NCBI GenBank assembly: GCA_035640155.1
Contig: DASQWR010000163.1
Span: 1-7,549, forward strand
DNA: 7,549 nt
From: JALYQB01 sp035640155
GTDB lineage: Bacteria > Actinomycetota > Actinomycetes > Mycobacteriales > Pseudonocardiaceae
Reading direction: 5' to 3'
The notes beneath the pieces are model-generated. The model was not told where the DNA came from, made no database searches, and worked only from the letters and a program-made list of their open reading frames with translations. Shown in pieces: positions 1 through 7,187 of this stretch; position 1 is the stretch's first letter, and the number at the start of each line of letters is the position of its first letter. The position numbers were made by a program, and so were the translations under genes.

Positions 1-2
1 TC

Positions 3-1232
3 GTGGTGGCCTCCCACGACACCCCCATCGAGATGCGGTTCCGCGCGCTGCTCCTGCGCTGGGCCAAGGCGAAGGGCGCCGCCGTGAGCACCCAGGCGAC
101 GTCCCACGGGGACAGTGCGAAGATCACGTTTCCGCAAGCGCTGGGTGACCTGCAATGGGCGCTCGAGCCGCAGGTGAAGCTGGGGAGCATCCGACCCGAC
201 TTCGTGCTCACCTGCGCCGACACCGAGGTGCCGAAGATCGCCGTGTTCTGCGACAGTCAACGGTGGCACAGCTCTGCGCAGACCAACCGGCTCACCGACG
301 ACGCGGAGAAGCGGGCGGGCCTTCGCGACAGGGACTACCTCGTCTGGGCGGTCACCCACCAGGATCTCGACGCATTCGCCGCCGCTCTCCACGGGAAGCC
401 CGCCGCGACTCCCGAATGGTGCACCGATGCGGTGCGGACGGCGTTCCTCCGGCTCGCCAAGCAGACTGCGGCCCCGGGCAGCATCGCGCCGGAGGTCCTG
501 CTGCGGGACTCGGTCTCGGCGCTGTCCGCATTCCTGCTGCGCCCGGACCGCGACGCGTGGACCAACCCCGCGCACGGACTCGCCCTGGCGTTCAGCGGCG
601 GCACGGTCGCTGGGGCGCCGAAGGTCGATCCGCAGGCGATACCGGCCTTGCTGCATCGTGAGGTCACCGAGGTCGACACCGAGGTGCAGGCAGGCGATGT
701 CGCGGCGGTCGTCGGGCGGACCGCGCGCAGCGCCGTCGTGGTGCTGGAGATGCGGTCCCCGAAGGACGTGCGGGCGTGGCTGGCCGTGGACGACCGGGAC
801 GGGGTGGTCGGCACCACCGAGCAGGTGCACGCGTGGCGCGACTGGCTCGCAGTCAGCAACGTGCTGCAGTTCCTCGCGCCCGGTCGCTTCCACGCGCACA
901 CCGGCACCACTGCCGCCCTCCTGGTGGCCGGCACAGAACCGGCCGGCTCGTTGATCGGGCCCTGGCGAGACGTCCACGAGGTATCGGACCATGCGGTGCA
1001 GGGGCTCGTCACGGCGCTCTCCGTCGGAGGAGTACCCGTCCCGGTCGCGGGCTACGAGGTGGCCGACGGTGCGCACATGATCGACCTAGCTTGGCCCGAC
1101 CAGCGCGTCGCGGTCGTGATCGACGAGGACGCCGACCGGGACGCGTGGCTGGCGGGCAACGGGTGGGCCGTGGTCGGCACCGAGGAGACCACCGTGCGGG
1201 CGGCGCTGAGCGCGACAGGAACGGGTGCCTGA
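3..1232 (+). CDS. C-terminal part of a probable DEAD/DEAH (DUF1998-type) helicase with Vsr/PD-(D/E)XK-like domains (5' partial)
   Basis: The frame is open from the first bases with no visible stop or ribosome site before it, so the gene almost certainly starts upstream; residue numbers count from base 3. Residues about 10-125 look like a Vsr/PD-(D/E)XK nuclease fold: IRPDF (D66), then a hydrophobic strand ending FCDSQRWH (D84, W88, H89), then RLTDDAEKRAGLRDRDYLVWAVT, a helix and last strand. This matches from memory the tails of large actinobacterial DEAD/DEAH helicases carrying DUF1998. No lysine sits at the usual ExK place, as in Vsr-type sites, so activity is unproven. Residues about 350-400 (MIDLAWPDQRVAVVIDED, then AGNGWAVV) look like a second, degenerate copy of the same core. 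The stretch between is unrecognised. The stop TGA shares its A with the ATG of the next gene, so translation is coupled. No helicase motif is visible, so the helicase assignment is inference. Confidence 0.6.
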   Translation: MVASHDTPIEMRFRALLLRWAKAKGAAVSTQATSHGDSAKITFPQALGDLQWALEPQVKLGSIRPDFVLTCADTEVPKIAVFCDSQRWHSSAQTNRLTDDAEKRAGLRDRDYLVWAVTHQDLDAFAAALHGKPAATPEWCTDAVRTAFLRLAKQTAAPGSIAPEVLLRDSVSALSAFLLRPDRDAWTNPAHGLALAFSGGTVAGAPKVDPQAIPALLHREVTEVDTEVQAGDVAAVVGRTARSAVVVLEMRSPKDVRAWLAVDDRDGVVGTTEQVHAWRDWLAVSNVLQFLAPGRFHAHTGTTAALLVAGTEPAGSLIGPWRDVHEVSDHAVQGLVTALSVGGVPVPVAGYEVADGAHMIDLAWPDQRVAVVIDEDADRDAWLAGNGWAVVGTEETTVRAALSATGTGA

Positions 1233-3352
1233 TGGGCGTGATCATGTCGAAGGAGTTCCACCAGGCCCTCGACGTCGACGGTTCGATGAAGAGCAAGGCG
1301 TGGGACTTCCTGACCAAGCTCAGCCGCGACGCGGACCGCACCGGGCTCGACCTCAAGATCCCGCAGAATGCCGCCGACCGGCGGGTCCGCACCGCACGGG
1401 TGGACCTCAACCATCGCGCCGTGCTCTTCGCTGTGGGCGACGAGAGCGAGCCGATGTGGCTCCTCGCCGCCATCAAGGCGCACGACGACGCCTACGCCTA
1501 CGCGCAGACCCTGACCCTGAAGGTCAATCCGGCCAACGGGGCGATGGAGGTGATCCGCGAACGGGCGATCAAGGACAAGGTCGCGGAGTACCGGGAGCGG
1601 CCTGTCGAAGACGCGGTACAGGTGCTTCCCTTCACGGTCGCGGAGCTGGTGGAACTCGGTATCAAACCCGATGTCGCAGAGCAAGCCGTCCGGCTGACCG
1701 ACGACGTGGACATCCTCGACCTTGCCGGGGAACTGCCCGAGTGGCAGCAACGGGTGCTGCTCGAACTCGCCACCGGGACGTCCCTTGATGACATCCGCGC
1801 GACCTACGAGCTGGACCATCCCGGCGTCAGCCGGGATCCCGCGGAGGCGGTCGAGCGGGCGACCAGCCGGATGGAGTTCATCTACATCGACACCGATGAC
1901 GAGCTGCGTCGCATGATGGAAGGTGACTTCGCCGCCTGGCGGACCTACCTGCACCCAAGACAACGTGACGTGGCTTACCGCGAGGCGTTCAACGGGCCTT
2001 ACCGCCTCGCCGGCGGTGCCGGCACCGGCAAGACGGTGGTAGCGCTGCACCGGACGTCCTTTCTCGCCCGGCGCACCGGGGTGCGGGTATTGCTCTGCAC
2101 CTTCACCCGCAACCTCGCCTCGAGCCTGCAGGTAGACCTCAGGGGGCTGGTCACGCCCGACGAGTTGCCCCGGGTGGATGTCCGGGGTGTGGACCAGGTC
2201 ATTCGGGCCGTGGTCCAGGCCGCGGACGGGCCCCCGAACCAGCTGCTGAGCGAGCGGGAACAGGACGCGATGTGGGAGGAGGTGGTGCGGTCCACCGGCT
2301 CACCCACCGACCTCGCGCCAGCGCTCACGCCATCCTTCCTCGTCGGTGAGTTCCGGGCGGTGGTGCTCGGCATGCCGGAGCACTCCCGTGACGCTTACCT
2401 CCGGGTGAAACGTGTCGGACGTGGTGTCCGGCTGAACCGGGTCCAGCGCGCCGTGGTGTGGAACGTCATCGAGGCCTTCCGGCAGAGCGCCGAGACGCAG
2501 GGACGCACCACCTTCGAGCTGCTCGCGGCCCGGGCCACTCAGATCGTGGAGGATCCGATGCTGCGGGACCGGGTCGTCACCTACGACCACGTCGTGGTGG
2601 ACGAGGGGCAGGACCTGCATGCGGGGCACTGGCGCGTGTTGCGCGGGCTGGTCGCCCCGGGAGCGAACGATCTCTTCATCTGCGAGGACGGCCACCAGCG
2701 AATCTACGGTGAGCGGACGGTGCTCAGCAGGTTCGGCATCGAGACCCGCGGCCGCTCCCGGCGCCTCACCCTCAACTACCGCACCTCCCGGCAGAACCTG
2801 GCGTTCGCCATGAACGTCATCCGTGGCCAACAGGTCCTCGATCTTGAGGGGGACGAGGACACCGTCGCCGGGTACCACTCCACCTTCACGGGCCCGGCCC
2901 CCACCACGAAGGGGTTTCGCGGCGTCGCGGAGGAGATGCAGTTCCTGGCGGAGACGGTGCGCGCATGGCTGGACGGTGGGGTCTCTCCTGCCACGATCGC
3001 CGTACTGGCCCGCCGGTCGGGCGAGCAGGACCGCGCACGCGTCGCGCTGCAGGAAACGGGCATCGCCGTGGAGCTGCTACAGAAGGAGAGCGGCGGGAAC
3101 CCGGGAGCGGTGAAGATCGCGTCGATGCACCGGGCGAAGGGCACCGAGTTCTCCCGGGTGATCATCATTGGCGCCGAGGCCGGCGTGGTCCCGCTGGACT
3201 GGGTCTTTGACAGTGAGCCGGAGCCGGAACGGGCAGCGATTCGGGGCCGGGAGCGATCGTTATTCTACGTGGCCTGTAGCCGTGCACGTGACGAGTTGAT
3301 CGTCACGTGGTCCGGGGCCCCGAGCCCCTTCCTTACCTGCCCGCCTGCGTGA
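1232..3352 (+). CDS. UvrD-like superfamily 1 DNA helicase with N-terminal RelE/ParE-like domain
   Basis: ATP-dependent DNA helicase or translocase of 706 residues, cytoplasmic. Start chosen at ATG 1232, which overlaps the upstream stop by one base and has AGGA at 1217-1220; ATG 1244 is an alternative with no ribosome site. Residues about 5-105 resemble a RelE/ParE fold (a helical pair, then RTARVDLNHRAVLF, then WLLAAIKAHDDAYAYA). A helical linker follows to about 225. The motor has an upstream LHPRQRDVA (Q-motif-like), Walker A GGAGTGKT (261-268, K267), motif Ia LLCTFTRN, Walker B DEGQD (457-461), motif III CEDGHQRIY, motif IV NYRTS (515-519), motif V SMHRAKGTEF, and motif VI VACSRAR (R684, R686). 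All core residues are present, so it should hydrolyse ATP. It ends soon after motif VI, with no UvrD-type C-terminal tail. Coupling to the helicase/nuclease-like gene suggests joint action. The helicase call is firm; the RelE-like call is by pattern; the biological role is unknown. Confidence 0.9.
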   Translation: MGVIMSKEFHQALDVDGSMKSKAWDFLTKLSRDADRTGLDLKIPQNAADRRVRTARVDLNHRAVLFAVGDESEPMWLLAAIKAHDDAYAYAQTLTLKVNPANGAMEVIRERAIKDKVAEYRERPVEDAVQVLPFTVAELVELGIKPDVAEQAVRLTDDVDILDLAGELPEWQQRVLLELATGTSLDDIRATYELDHPGVSRDPAEAVERATSRMEFIYIDTDDELRRMMEGDFAAWRTYLHPRQRDVAYREAFNGPYRLAGGAGTGKTVVALHRTSFLARRTGVRVLLCTFTRNLASSLQVDLRGLVTPDELPRVDVRGVDQVIRAVVQAADGPPNQLLSEREQDAMWEEVVRSTGSPTDLAPALTPSFLVGEFRAVVLGMPEHSRDAYLRVKRVGRGVRLNRVQRAVVWNVIEAFRQSAETQGRTTFELLAARATQIVEDPMLRDRVVTYDHVVVDEGQDLHAGHWRVLRGLVAPGANDLFICEDGHQRIYGERTVLSRFGIETRGRSRRLTLNYRTSRQNLAFAMNVIRGQQVLDLEGDEDTVAGYHSTFTGPAPTTKGFRGVAEEMQFLAETVRAWLDGGVSPATIAVLARRSGEQDRARVALQETGIAVELLQKESGGNPGAVKIASMHRAKGTEFSRVIIIGAEAGVVPLDWVFDSEPEPERAAIRGRERSLFYVACSRARDELIVTWSGAPSPFLTCPPA

Positions 3353-3468
3353 TCCACTTCGCCGGACTGTCGCCGCTGCCCTCCAGCTCGGCATCTTGTC
3401 CTACCTTTCCGCCCTCGGTGACGGCAACGACGGCGCACGCTCGAGCTGTGGAACCGCACCGGATGGGT

Positions 3469-3480
3469 GATACTGGAGTG
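3469..3480 (+). promoter_or_regulatory. Candidate leaderless promoter (-10 element) for the CYTH-CHAD gene
   Basis: GATACT at 3469-3474 matches five of six positions of the consensus TATACT-type -10 box and ends six bases before ATG 3481. Transcription would therefore start at or next to the start codon, a common actinobacterial arrangement. No convincing -35 box is visible (CTGTGG at 3446-3451 has correct spacing but poor match). The rest of the 128-base gap 3353-3480 shows no clear terminator. Confidence 0.35.
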
Positions 3481-5037
3481 ATGGCTGACACCCTGGTCCA
3501 TGCCGCCGTGCACTGCTACGAGGCCCCGGGGGTGAGTGGCGCGCCGAGACTGTCGGGACTGCCGGGAGCGGACCGGTGCGAAGGTCCGGACGAGCGCGTC
3601 GTCGAGGCGTTCTACTACGACACCGAGGACCTCCGGCTGGTCCGCGCCGGGATCTGCCTGACCCGCGAGCTGGAGCACTCCGGCGCCGAGTGGGTGCTCC
3701 AGCTGCCGGAGGACGACCGGGGGGACACCCCGGAGGGCGACCGCGGACCGCTGCGGGTTCCGCATCAGGAGGGTGACGACCCCCATCAGGTGCCGCCGGC
3801 CGTGCTGGCCCTGGTGCGGGCGCACACCCGCGGCCGGAGCGTCGGGCCCGTGGCGCACACCCAGATCACCCGCTCGACCTGGCAGCTGCTCGACTGGGAG
3901 GGCGGGTTGCTGGGGGAGGTCCGAGGTGACGCGGTCTCGGCGCAGACGCTGGGATCGTCGTCCACGGTGGATTCCTGGTACCTGGTCACCGTGACGCTGT
4001 CCGGTCCGGCGGAGCGGTTGTGCACTGCGATCGAGGAGCGCCTGGACGACATCGGCGCTCGGCCGGCGCAGCCCCGATCGGTAGTGCAACGGCTGCTCGG
4101 TGCGGAGCCGGTCCCCGCCCGGCCGGCGCACCGGCGGGTGGCACTGCACAAGAAGTCGTCCGCCGGGGACGTCGTGCTCGCGGCCGTGACCGCGCAGGTG
4201 ACTGCGCTGCAGGAGTGGGACGCCAAGGTGCGCCGGGACAAGCCGGACGCCGTGCACCAGATGCGAGTGGCCGCCCGCACGCTGCGGAGCACGCTGCGGA
4301 CGTTCGGCCGGGTGATCGACCGGGAGGCCACCGGCGAGATCGCGACCGAGCTGCGCTGGCTCGGCGGCGTGCTGGCCCGGGCGCGGGACCAGGAGGTCGT
4401 GCAGGAGCGCGTCGAGGCGTGCCTGGCCGGGACCCCCAGCGAGGACGTGCTGGGCCCGGTCGCGGCCACGCTGACTCAGCAGTTCGCCCGCGAGCGCACC
4501 GAGGCCCACGCCGGCGTGCTCGCCGAGCTGGACACCGATCGCTACTACGGCCTGCTCGACGCACTGGACGCACTGGTCGCGCGCCCACCGCTGACCCCGC
4601 TGGCCCGCAAGCGGAGCCGCACTGCGCTGCCGTCCCAGGTCCGGCGGACCGTGAAGAAACTCGACAAGGCAGTCGTCCAGGTGGACGAGCTCCCGGACGG
4701 CCCAGAACGCACCGAGGCCCTGCACTCGGTCCGCAAGGCGGCGAAGCGGGCCCGCTACGCGGCCGAGCTCGTCGCACCGGTCGTGGGCAAGGACGCCACC
4801 CGGTCGGCGAAACGGTTCAAGGCAGTGCAGGGCCTGCTCGGCGATCATCAGGACGCGGTGCAGACCCGCCGGTTCCTGCGCGCGCTCGGCGGGCGCGGGC
4901 ACCTCGCCGGGCAGAACGGCTTCACCGTCGGCATCTGGTATCAGCAGCAGGCCGAGGCTGCCGACGACGTGGACACGGCTTTCGACGAGACCTGGCGCAG
5001 TGCGGCGCGCCGCAAGCACCGGCGCTGGATGCGCTGA
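3481..5037 (+). CDS. CYTH and CHAD domain-containing protein
   Basis: A 518-residue cytoplasmic protein in two halves. Residues about 1-210 have the CYTH (triphosphate tunnel) layout, seen in LSGLPG, then AFYYDTEDLRLVRAGICL, then PPAVLALVRAHTRG, then STWQLLDWEGGLLGEV. Yet the usual N-terminal ExExK is replaced (VHAAVHCYEA), the strand usually reading K-L-P is WVLQLP, and the usual acidic EVEVEL strand reads LVTVTL, so metal-dependent catalysis looks lost. Residues about 225-515 are a canonical CHAD domain: VHQMRVAARTLRSTLR (H259, R262, R266), GGVLARARDQEVV, and the second-half repeat LHSVRKAAKRARY (H415, R418, K419). CHAD binds inorganic polyphosphate in known members. Start: ATG 3481 fits the leaderless promoter; ATG 3463 and GTG 3478 are in-frame alternatives, and none has a well-spaced ribosome site (GGAG at 3475 is too close). 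It stands alone, with 128 bases before it and 123 after. Family call firm; substrate unknown. Confidence 0.9.
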   Translation: MADTLVHAAVHCYEAPGVSGAPRLSGLPGADRCEGPDERVVEAFYYDTEDLRLVRAGICLTRELEHSGAEWVLQLPEDDRGDTPEGDRGPLRVPHQEGDDPHQVPPAVLALVRAHTRGRSVGPVAHTQITRSTWQLLDWEGGLLGEVRGDAVSAQTLGSSSTVDSWYLVTVTLSGPAERLCTAIEERLDDIGARPAQPRSVVQRLLGAEPVPARPAHRRVALHKKSSAGDVVLAAVTAQVTALQEWDAKVRRDKPDAVHQMRVAARTLRSTLRTFGRVIDREATGEIATELRWLGGVLARARDQEVVQERVEACLAGTPSEDVLGPVAATLTQQFARERTEAHAGVLAELDTDRYYGLLDALDALVARPPLTPLARKRSRTALPSQVRRTVKKLDKAVVQVDELPDGPERTEALHSVRKAAKRARYAAELVAPVVGKDATRSAKRFKAVQGLLGDHQDAVQTRRFLRALGGRGHLAGQNGFTVGIWYQQQAEAADDVDTAFDETWRSAARRKHRRWMR

Positions 5038-5080
5038 CGCCGGTCTTCACCCGCCCCGCACCCCGAGATGGCACCAGGAG

Positions 5081-5128
5081 GGAATCCGGTGCAGAGTCCG
5101 GGTCCCACTCGGGGATGATCCGGATTCC
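5081..5128. repeat. Inverted repeat between the CYTH-CHAD gene and the oxidase operon
   Basis: GGAATCCGG at 5081-5089 and CCGGATTCC at 5120-5128 are exact 9-base complements separated by 30 bases. Inside lies a second short dyad, GAGT 5094-5097 with ACTC 5107-5110. It sits 44 bases after the CYTH-CHAD stop and ends 18 bases before the candidate -10 box of the next operon, so its right arm covers the -35 region. It could be an operator for the oxidase operon or a terminator for the gene before; no T-run follows, which weakens the terminator reading. Confidence 0.4.
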
Positions 5129-5146
5129 GTGCGGCGTGGCGGTTCG

Positions 5147-5160
5147 TAGCGTCATCAGAC
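5147..5160 (+). promoter_or_regulatory. Candidate leaderless promoter (-10 element) for the membrane protein-oxidase operon
   Basis: TAGCGT at 5147-5152 fits the actinobacterial TANNNT -10 pattern and ends eight bases before GTG 5161, placing the transcription start at or just before the start codon. There is no Shine-Dalgarno sequence before GTG 5161, which agrees with a leaderless message. No good -35 box is seen; TTCCGT at 5125-5130, within the dyad arm, is at suitable spacing but matches poorly. Confidence 0.35.
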
Positions 5161-5616
5161 GTGGACACCCTTGCTGCACCTTCCGAACGCGCTGCTCTGC
5201 CCGGGCGCACCGCGTCGGGCCCGCATGTCACGCTGTGGCTGCTGCGCGCCGTGGTCACGCTGTTCGTGCTCGCCGTGCTCGCACAGCCGGTGCTCGCCGG
5301 GCTGTACCTGTCCGGTGAGTTCGACGCGCTGCCCGTGCACGCCGCGATCGCCGGAGTCGTGATCCTGCTGGCGATGGTGCTGGTGGGTGCCGCGTTGCTG
5401 TTCTCGACCATCGGCCGCGGCCGGTTCTGGCCGCTGCCCGTCGCGGTCGCCGCATTCCTGGCCGCCGGGTTCCAGACCGGGTTCGGCTACGCCCGCCAGC
5501 TCGGACTGCACATCCCGCTGGGCGTGGTGATCGTGACCGCCGCGGTGCTGCTCGCCGTCGCCGTGTGGCGCCCCGCGATGCGCCGGCCTCGCCGTCCGCT
5601 GTGGGGTCTGCGGTGA
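5161..5616 (+). CDS. Small four-helix integral membrane protein
   Basis: 151 residues with four hydrophobic segments at about 23-49, 60-84, 89-110 and 116-136, and a strongly basic tail (RPAMRRPRRPLWGLR) that should face the cytoplasm. The two halves look alike: helix 1 carries Q42 and helix 2 begins with H60; helix 3 carries Q105 and helix 4 begins with H117 (GLHIPLGVV). Such paired His/Gln positions in a 2+2 arrangement recall DUF6220-like and haem b or CtaA-type membrane proteins; this is inference from layout, not a domain match. GTG 5161 is chosen because the next in-frame starts fall inside helix 1. Its stop overlaps the next gene's GTG in GTGA (5613-5616), so it is translationally coupled to the multicopper oxidase and probably serves the same membrane-surface process, for example as electron partner or anchor. 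No confident family. Confidence 0.75.
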   Translation: MDTLAAPSERAALPGRTASGPHVTLWLLRAVVTLFVLAVLAQPVLAGLYLSGEFDALPVHAAIAGVVILLAMVLVGAALLFSTIGRGRFWPLPVAVAAFLAAGFQTGFGYARQLGLHIPLGVVIVTAAVLLAVAVWRPAMRRPRRPLWGLR

Positions 5617-7157
5617 TCGCGCGGCGCGGCTTCCTCGGGCTGGTCGGTGGCAGTGCCGCGGTTGCGGGGCTGGCCGGGTGCGGGATCGACCTGCGGCCCC
5701 TGATCGGGGGCGGCGCCGGGCAGACCGCGGAGCTGCTGCGCTCCGCGGCGCCGTTGCCCCCGCCGTTCACCGTTGCGCTGCCGGTGCCGCCGGTGCGCCA
5801 TCCCGTCGATGGGGTGATCGAGATCGTCCAGCGGGTGGCCGAGGTGGAGATCCTGCCGGGCCTGCGCACCACCGTGCTCGGCTACGACGGCATCTTCCCC
5901 GGACCCACGATCGAGAGCCGCCGCGGCGAGCCGCTCCGGGTCCGGCACCGCAACGAGCTGCCGGTGCCCACCGTGGTGCACCTGCACGGCGGGCACACCC
6001 CGCCCGAGCACGACGGCTGGCCGACTGACCTGCTGCTACCTGCCGGCTCAGCTCTGCGCGCGTCGACGCATGGCGCCCACGGACATGGGGACATGCGCGG
6101 CGACGTACGCACCGGCAGCCGCGACTACGCCTATCCGATGGACCAGCGGGCGGCGACGCTGTGGTACCACGACCACCGGATGGACTTCACCGGCCCGCAG
6201 GTGTACCGCGGGCTCGCTGGCTTCCACCTGGTGCGCGACGACGAGGAGGACGCGCTCGGGCTGCCGTCGGGCGAGCGCGAGCTGCCGCTGATGATCTGCG
6301 ACCGCAGTTTCGAGGCGGACGGGTCGTTCCGGTACCCGTCGATCGACCGGACGCTGCGCGAGGTGCCCGGTGTCCAGCAACCCTGGATGGAGGGGGTGCT
6401 CGGCGACGTCGTCCTGGTCAACGGGGCGCCGTGGCCGGTGGCGGAGGTGGACGCGGCGCGCTACCGGCTGCGGATCCTCAACGCCTCCAACGCCCGGCGT
6501 TACCGGCTCGCGCTGTCCCCCGGCGGCGAGCTCACCCAGATCGGCTCGGACGGCGGCCTGCTCACCGCCCCGGTACGGCACACCGCGCTGGACGTCGCCC
6601 CCGCCGAACGGTTCGACGTGGTGATCGATTTCGCCGCCTACCCGGTGGGCAGCGAGGTGACGCTGGTGAACTCCCTCGGCACCGGCGCCGCAGCCCAGGT
6701 GATGCGCTTCCGGGTTGTCCGCGCCGCCCAGGACGACTCTCGGGTTCCACCACAGTTGTCCACAGTGGAGCCACTGCGACCGGGGCCAGTGCGCCGCGAG
6801 TGGCGGTTCACCCGCGGCCGCGTCGGGCGGCACGCCGGATGGACGATCAACGGGCTGCCGTTCGACCCGTCCCGGATCGACGCCAGCCCGCGGCTCGGTG
6901 AGGTGGAGGTCTGGCGCTTCTCCTCGGACCTGCACCATCCGGTGCACGTACACCTCGACCCGTTCCAGGTGCTCGCCCGCGGCGGGCGCCCACCCGGGCC
7001 GTCCGACGGTGGCTGGAAGGACACCGTGGACCTGCGGCCCGCCGAGGTGGTGGACGTGGCAGTCCGGTTCACCGATCACCGCGGCCGGTACCTGATCCAC
7101 TGCCACAACCTGGAGCACGAGGACATGGCGATGATGGCCACCTTTTCGACCAGCTGA
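5613..7157 (+). CDS. Tat-exported lipoprotein multicopper oxidase (CotA/bilirubin oxidase/phenoxazinone synthase-like)
   Basis: Oxidises a substrate (organic phenol-type compounds or metal ions in known relatives) at the T1 copper while reducing O2 to water at a trinuclear centre. 514 residues from GTG 5613, which overlaps the preceding stop by four bases and has GGGG at 5603-5606. The N terminus reads IARRGFLGLVGG, a twin-arginine signal, then LAGC, a lipobox with C23, so it should be exported folded and lipid-anchored on the outer face of the membrane. All copper motifs are present: HLHGG (H123, H125), WYHDH (H186, H188), HPVHVH (H442, H445, H447) and HCHNLEHEDMAMM (H496, C497, H498, H502, M507). 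C497 is the T1 cysteine and M507 its likely axial ligand. WYHDHRMDFTGPQVYRGL and PLMICDR resemble the CotA/bilirubin oxidase branch rather than small two-domain laccases. A His-rich loop (H153, H156, H158, M161) lies between the first two motifs. Substrate unknown. Confidence 0.93.
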   Translation: MIARRGFLGLVGGSAAVAGLAGCGIDLRPLIGGGAGQTAELLRSAAPLPPPFTVALPVPPVRHPVDGVIEIVQRVAEVEILPGLRTTVLGYDGIFPGPTIESRRGEPLRVRHRNELPVPTVVHLHGGHTPPEHDGWPTDLLLPAGSALRASTHGAHGHGDMRGDVRTGSRDYAYPMDQRAATLWYHDHRMDFTGPQVYRGLAGFHLVRDDEEDALGLPSGERELPLMICDRSFEADGSFRYPSIDRTLREVPGVQQPWMEGVLGDVVLVNGAPWPVAEVDAARYRLRILNASNARRYRLALSPGGELTQIGSDGGLLTAPVRHTALDVAPAERFDVVIDFAAYPVGSEVTLVNSLGTGAAAQVMRFRVVRAAQDDSRVPPQLSTVEPLRPGPVRREWRFTRGRVGRHAGWTINGLPFDPSRIDASPRLGEVEVWRFSSDLHHPVHVHLDPFQVLARGGRPPGPSDGGWKDTVDLRPAEVVDVAVRFTDHRGRYLIHCHNLEHEDMAMMATFSTS

Positions 7158-7187
7158 GCAGCGACTTGGGCTCGCACCCGATGCGTT

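Noticed and set aside
776..1231. N-terminal extension of the SF1 helicase frame
   Set aside because: The extension is Arg/Gly/Ala-rich and overlaps the upstream gene; conserved sequence begins at 1232-1244.
1244..1560. Stand-alone toxin-antitoxin module
   Set aside because: The RelE-like segment is in frame with the helicase, with no stop between them and no antitoxin gene adjacent.
1052..2050. Minus-strand open frame (332 codons) opposite the helicase pair
   Set aside because: Opposite two clear coding regions; its sequence shows no family pattern.
3307..3480. N-terminal extension of the CYTH-CHAD frame
   Set aside because: It overlaps the end of the helicase gene and is low in recognisable sequence; homologous layout begins near 3481.
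3265..5019. Long minus-strand open frame (584 codons) opposite the CYTH-CHAD gene
   Set aside because: Its product is low-complexity Arg/Pro/Gly-rich with no recognisable motif, while the + strand frame has clear CHAD signatures; it is a high-GC shadow.
6756..6764. TTGTCCACA, a match to the actinobacterial DnaA box
   Set aside because: A single box inside the oxidase coding sequence with no cluster or AT-rich region; probably chance, though CCACAGT is repeated at 6750 and 6760.
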